This document shows positions 58,716-64,000 of a stretch of DNA of 64,000 nt, in pieces. A program made the position numbers and the translations under genes. How positions within the stretch are numbered: position 1 is the stretch's first letter; each line of letters opens with the position of its first letter. Origin of the DNA: Capitella teleta (lineage: Eukaryota > Annelida > Polychaeta > Capitellidae); NCBI GenBank assembly GCA_000328365.1, contig KB303819.1:105852-169851 (forward strand). The letters run 5' to 3'. The notes below the pieces were generated by a model, which searched no databases, had not been told where the DNA came from, and saw nothing but the letters and a program-made list of their open reading frames with translations.

Positions 58716-59628
58716 GATATCGTCTGATCCCACAGACCCCCAATATACCGAATAATGCAAAGGAATAATTTTTCCAGTAAAATAATCATTCCATCTAAAG
58801 TTTGATTTGGCGTTTTGGCCCCTACCCCACATTCAACATCCTTGCTGATTCCACGTGACCGCCAGAAACTCCAAATCCCGAATAATTCATCATGGATGAA
58901 TACCCAACACACCCAATATTTCATATATCCATGATAAATTTAGTTTGCACTACTCTATAAGCTTTTCAAGAACATGTATAGTTTCTTTTGTTGTAAAGTA
59001 TATAACATACACAGCACCAGCATGTCGAGTTTCAATTGAGCTGTTCTTATCGCGACGCCTAGACATTCAACAAAATGTTTCCCTTAAATCTGGCTTCAAT
59101 TCTGACCGATCACGTGACTCCAAAGAGCATTCTAGTCTTCCCTTTATAATTCTATGTTTACGTAGTAGAGTCTTCGGCTTTAATCGAGCTCAGCTATTGC
59201 TTTCAGGAATTTTGATTTTTGATAATTTTATTGCCAGCGCTTAGAGCACTTTAAGTTTGATGATTATAACGAAATAAAAAAAGAATTATTTAATTACATT
59301 GTATGGATAATTGCAAATAAGGCATAATTATAATTTATGACTGATAACAGCTCAGTTGTACCTTTATATTGCCTACGTATAATATACACTAGTAATACAA
59401 GTCTCTCACTTTCGATTATAGCGGACCAAAAACTATTTGGAAAGGAAAGAAGCGCGAAAAATGGCCGATCGTGATGGAAATACCGATTTCGTTTAACCAA
59501 TATCAAGGCATCCCAGAATGCATCAGAATCAGGTCAACAATATGGCGGATGACAGCTCGCTGGCGGATATCGAGTAGTGCGAAAAATTGTCACAATGTGG
59601 ACGAAATAAGCAGGATAATATTGTCATA
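58716..59628. other. interval upstream of SLAIN, presumed promoter and 5' UTR
   Basis: No gene is seen. A short upstream frame starting at ATGGCGGATGACAGC (59542) ends in TAG at 59577, in frame with and 87 bp before the SLAIN start. Confidence 0.45.
59542..59577 (+). promoter_or_regulatory. upstream ORF of SLAIN
   Basis: MADDSSLADIE then TAG. It would be the first ATG if transcription starts upstream, so it could dampen translation of the main frame. It sits in a YY1-like ATGGCGGAT context. Transcript evidence is needed to place it in the mRNA. Confidence 0.35.
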
Positions 59629-62600
59629 ATGAGTGCTTTGGTAGGCGAGAGTATTTCCTCGATGGACAGCCTATCGGAGGTTGAAAAATTGCAAGACTTA
59701 GTGAAAAAACTTGAACTGCAAAATGAAGTTTTGCGAAGTAAACAGACGGAGAAAGCTAAACAAAGTCAACAGGATCTGAATCATCGAAAGGGATCTGCGA
59801 CTGAAGAAGCATCGCTCGATGAGGTGGATCTGCTCGATCTGGAGAGGTCATTCTCCGAGGAGGAAGAGGATTCATGGTCCGGTTACCTTCCTATTTGTTG
59901 TTTCAAATTCACATTACATGAATCTCTTACGTGAATTATCATTTTCAACTAGCATAAGCATAGGCTATTGATAATTGAATTCCAATTTCATTATGATTAT
60001 CATTGATTCATTCATTGATTTAATAATCATCCTTAGGTCTAACAATTGAATCAAGTTTCACATCTTTAATTGCGTGATCTGGTGATCAGATGTGTTCACT
60101 GTTAATGGCCTAGAATCCAATTGTATTGAAATCTGGGGCACCTTCCAAAACGGCCTGAACAAGTCACCATGAACGCTCTTCAACCTGTTATCATTGCCTG
60201 ATTGTCAGAAAATTCCCATCCTTAAGTGGTGATAGCCTACCTGCCATGAAAAGTATAGGTTTAATTCACTGATGTTAGCCTAATTTGTACCATAATATTT
60301 CTGTTTAATCTATACTGTTAAACAGGAAATGTCTAACTAACTTCCTTTTAAATAGAAAACAATTTCCGCTGTTTAAATTTGCCATTACAGTTAACCTCAT
60401 TACTGACTGACCCTAGTGACAGGCTTAGTGACAGCACTGATCTTATCTTAATGTGAGCACAGTGACTCAGTGAGTATGGACTATCTGGCCATCAATATTC
60501 TTGTGCCTCATGTGATCTTTAAGCGATAGAGCGGAAAGACGTATGCTTCATTGTGGAAACATACATGTGTTTCATGAACCTCTCTATGCGTGGCTTTCAA
60601 CTGCAGATATTATGCCGTATTATACGCAGCTGAAAGTTTCTTGAAGTACAGCAAATCTCAGGCCTTCGATTATGGAAATTCTAGGAGAGCTCTTTTTCAC
60701 TCTCCTAAATTTGCTTAGGCGAGTTAAAATTAAAGTTGCTAAAAAATAGCCTCAGACCTCTTAGGCTCTCAAGTTGTAGATATAGTATCGATCCATGGTG
60801 CAGTTCACGAGTTTTAATTAAATGAAGATAAATTAGACAAAATATTTTTTCTTGTTTATTTTTCAAAAAGGGAACAAACATAAATGCATAATACAGTGAA
60901 ATTATCTTATATGAGTGTGCTTAAACTTAAATTTAATCAGAAATCTCTTTAATCTTTTTTTCATTTTCATCATTTGAAATCCATATTTCCGTCTTTCAAA
61001 ATCGTCTGTTTCGTTCTTGTGTTACAAACGTTGTGATTTGTAATCAATTTCATAACGTGCTGGTTTCGGCTTGTAGCATTAATAACGCACACTTTTGAGG
61101 CGAGCGATTCATAAAAGCTTTGGCGAGCAACATTTCGCTCTCCTAAAATCAATTTTGCGCGAGCGATGGCGAGCGATGGCGAGCGAGAGCGATGGCGAGC
61201 GAGAGCGATGGCGAGCGAGAGCGATCCCTTGCCCGAAAATTGAAGGCCTGAAATCTGAATTCCATGTGTGTGTGTGCATCGTAGCATGATAAACACCAGT
61301 GTGGCAGTGTGCCTCCTCATATAGCATTTGTGTGTTGGGGTTGTTCTACTTCCCGAGTTCCCTTGAATTTATCCTGAATATTCCTAATTATTAAACAGAG
61401 TAATGAATAATTATCAAAGTGTCCTGGTGCCTGGCTACAGAAGCATACGATGTGTGACATTGAAGGATTGTGGAGTTCATCATTCCTGTTTTGAGTTATG
61501 AAGTAGAATTAGAAATCTTTGGCTCCTAGATTGGTGCACATTCAAATGTTGAAGGTCGATCAACTGAGCAAGTGCCCCTGGACTGGTCATGCAATTTAAT
61601 GCCCACCGCCTATTCCCTCAATTATCAATACACTTATTAATATGGTGAAGCTCATTTTCTCATTTCTGTTACTCTGCCCTCTGTTTGAACCTTTGACCCT
61701 CATGAGGTCAATTAGTTAGAATCATAAAGTGTTCAATTTCTCATTTGCATGAACGAGGTAGAAGTAGAACTAAGGTAACATTGATTTTTTTTGCATTCAC
61801 AAAATCAAAATAAGATCCCATTGTAAACAATGCTTCAGCATATTATTATCTGTGAGCCAGCATCATGCTTTCATATACAATTCTGAGTCATACATGAAGT
61901 ATTTCTCTGATTAGCCAAAGAAGAAAAAATAAAATGATTTATTGGCTGCTTACTATTCTGATGCTCTTTGTATTGTCAATCATGATTCTCTCCAAAGGCA
62001 AGAATATTTCTCGTCGTTTGAATGGTTATTGCTTCCAGGTTATTCAAAGGCCCAACGCACCCCTCCCCCGAGCAGAAGAGCGTCAGTCCAGTGAAGTGGG
62101 CACGTGAGGATTTGGAGAAGCCTTCGCCAGAGATGAAATCTGTTCGCAGATCTTTACTCTACAAGCTTGACGAAGCCACAAGAGGTTGGTTAAACCGTTG
62201 TGTGCCACATTTGTGTTATTGTGTTTTATTGTTGGTTCAGTAATCCGTAGCCCAAGCGCTGGCAGCTTAGGCCATCCTGATGCCATGCTACCATCTGTGA
62301 TTGAATATAATGAGAAAGAGTTCAGTCCGCTTCGAGATCCTACCGTTTCTGACGAACCGAGTGACCCAGAGATTCAAGAAGATGCTCAGCCTCCGGTGGT
62401 CGTTCCTGCCCCCACTCGCTCACTCGGCTATGGTTGGTTTCACCGTTTCATCGCCAGTGTTGACAGTGCTCTGTTCTTTCAGGGTCTAACTCTGCCATCA
62501 ACACAAATACTTTTGTACGGAAGAAAAAACCCAGCAGAGCCCCTCAGAGCGATGCCAACGAAGCGCCGTCATTTGTCGCAAAGTTTAGTCAGCGGAATAG

Positions 62601-63512
62601 TCCCGGGAGTTCCAATCGGAGCAGCCCTCGCACATCGCCTCCACAGGGAGATTGGCAACCCAGGGAGGGCCAGCCGGGCATTCCCGAAGGAGGACTCGCC
62701 GTGGAGCAGTTGGAGCCAGTGCTTCCTTCGGCACATCTAAGCAATGTGCTGGATATTCACAACATGGCTAAGCTGCAAGAAGAAAGTCAGTGATTTGTGC
62801 ATTTTTTTATTTTTTTCCTGGATAAACTTTTAATTTTTATTGTAGGTTTACGCCAAAGCATGAGCTCTCCGTACATGATGAAACGCAGTAAGTGTCACGT
62901 TTGAGTTATTTCTGCAAGTTTTACCCATCTCAACATTTCAGATGCACAGCGATCTAACAATAGTTTGGATTCTCTTGGGAGCTCTGAATCGAGCGGGGCC
63001 CCTGGGAGTCCATACGGGAGCAGCCAATGCCTGAACAACAGTGCAAATGGCAGAGTACAGCAGTCGTCTGGTAATATCAAAAAACATCTCACGCCACACA
63101 TCACGCATCATTTTCTTCCTCAGGTGAAACTCACCGTCGAAGTCTCCCTAATATTGCTCGCTCAGGGCTCTCATTGCGCCCCAATACCAGCGACCCCCGT
63201 CTTTCATCTAAGGCCTCACCCCGGGGCTCAACGCAACGCATCCCTAGGACCCCTGGGAGTGGAGCGCGGCAAGCATCGCCCGGACGAGCCCTTTCTCCGC
63301 CACGCCAGAGCGCTTTGCCACGCGCTAGCGGTATTCCTCGCCCGGGATCTTCATCTAAATTACCAACACCCAGAAAGTGAGTTTGCTTCTCAATTTAAGA
63401 ATGTGCGTTTTTTTTATGATGATTTGATAACAGGTCAAGTATTCCTTCAATGCGAAGATCTGTCACTGCACCTAGATCGGTGGATGACAGCTGGAAAGAT
63501 GGATGTTTTTGA
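59629..63512 (+). CDS. SLAIN: SLAIN motif-containing protein
   Basis: Eight exons join in phase: 59629-59876, 62039-62184, 62241-62432, 62483-62785, 62846-62887, 62942-63070, 63124-63376, 63434-63512 (463 aa; human SLAIN1/2 are about 570-580). The N-terminal coiled coil (about 16-40) has VEKLQDLVKKLELQNEVLR, close to vertebrate SLAIN. DLLDLERSFSEEEEDSWLF and SVSPVKWAREDLEKPSPEM follow. The rest is Ser/Pro/Arg-rich and probably unstructured. SxIP motifs SGIP (422-425) and SSIP (439-442) should bind EB1. The C-terminus DDSWKDGCF resembles the vertebrate end. SLAIN proteins link EB1, CLIPs and ch-TOG at growing microtubule plus ends. The donor of exon 1 (GTCCGG) is unusual but gives the conserved DSWL junction. 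SLAIN1 and SLAIN2 cannot be told apart here. Confidence 0.92.
59877..62038. other. SLAIN intron 1
   Basis: A 2.2 kb AT-rich intron holding the second copy of the GCGAGC-rich repeat (about 60685-61230). Nothing else is recognised. Confidence 0.6.
60685..61230. repeat. dispersed GCGAGC-rich repeat, copy 2
   Basis: The left end has CACTCTCCTAAATTTGC and TAGGCGAG. The right end has GGCGAGCAACATTTCGCTC, CTCCTAAAATCAATTTTGCG and a tandem GCGAGAGCGATG array (61160-61225). The motif order matches the element at 3980-4530. Confidence 0.5.
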
Positions 63513-63788
63513 TGTTAAAAAGTGTACAGTACTGTTGTTAATTTATTTTGTTATGGTCGAAATGATTTTTAGTCAAACTCTCAACTCACGTGTTTCTGCA
63601 ATTCTTCATTGTGTTTCGATTTTTCGACCTTTTCGAGCAACGAAGAAAACTGATCACTCAAGTTCTTGGTTTCCATGGCGACCTATTTCGATGCGTGGCT
63701 CCATATCACTCTCCAACTGATAAGCACAGTATCCATATCTGATTATCTTTTAGCAGCATGGTTAGGACCAAGATTTTAATCTTTTTAT

Positions 63789-63833
<45 letters not shown>

Positions 63834-64000
63834 TTTTGAGTATTCATTTTGATTCCCCCAAAAATGAAGGGGAGGGGGGGGGGAAAAGTTCCATTTAATG
63901 ATTTGAAAAATCCTAATTTAACTTTAGTCGTCTTCCATGCTGTTTGATTTGGTTAAATTTTCCCTTTGGCTGGGTGGGGGGGGGGGGGGAAAAAAAATTT
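63513..64000. other. SLAIN 3' UTR and low-quality window end
   Basis: After the stop there is AT-rich 3' UTR-like sequence, then about 40 T (63790-63829) and runs of G (63870-63881, 63974-63988). These look like homopolymer errors near a contig end. No perfect AATAAA was noticed. Confidence 0.5.

Overview
This is a 64 kb piece of nuclear DNA from an invertebrate animal. The evidence is spliced genes with short GT-AG introns, metazoan gene families (BMP type II receptor, ATF2/7, PDIA5, PGAP2, SNX4, SLAIN), an AT-rich background, long introns packed with transposon relics, and SINEs and LINEs with simple-repeat tails. The repeat style and the sushi/TSP1/EGF secreted protein fit a marine invertebrate (echinoderm, hemichordate, amphioxus or cnidarian grade). 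I cannot fix the phylum from sequence alone.

Six genes could be rebuilt from start to stop with every exon junction in phase, and a seventh (SLAIN) likewise. From left to right: a decayed kelch-like (BTB-BACK-kelch) pseudogene on the minus strand (1-1000); PGAP2 on minus (2714-6192, 5 exons, 255 aa); head-to-head with it an ATF2/ATF7/CREB5-type bZIP factor on plus (7383-10727, 12 exons, 514 aa); a repeat-rich interval with a Tc1-like relic; BMPR2 on plus (16103-25348, 10 exons, 842 aa); a PDIA5-like disulfide isomerase with five CGHC domains on minus (27656-33028, 22 exons, 748 aa); a CR1/L2-like LINE relic (about 34770-38703); SNX4 on plus (39460-42577, 12 exons, 430 aa); a secreted TSP1/sushi/GCC2/EGF protein on plus (46003-56170, 21 exons, 1059 aa); a broken glycogen-debranching-enzyme fragment (about 57148-57613); a truncated LINE (about 57900-58715); and SLAIN on plus (59629-63512, 8 exons, 463 aa). 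The last 250 bases are homopolymer-rich and look like poor assembly.

The genes do not form one pathway. PGAP2 (GPI-anchor remodelling), the PDI (ER folding) and SNX4 (endosome recycling) are secretory or endomembrane genes. BMPR2 and the ATF factor are signalling genes. SLAIN acts on microtubule plus ends. Neighbours read as ordinary metazoan gene order, with head-to-head and tail-to-tail pairs.

The most interesting items are: the PDI with its repeated, intron-split active sites and a 13-nt micro-exon; the modular secreted protein, all of whose exons from the fourth on begin and end in phase 1, with a furin-like site followed by a glycine-rich hydrophobic stretch and a likely GC-AG intron; a 1.3 kb hairpin element whose apex coincides with the assembly gap; several inverted-repeat elements; a tRNA-derived SINE family; and a perfect CRE between PGAP2 and the CRE-binding-type gene.
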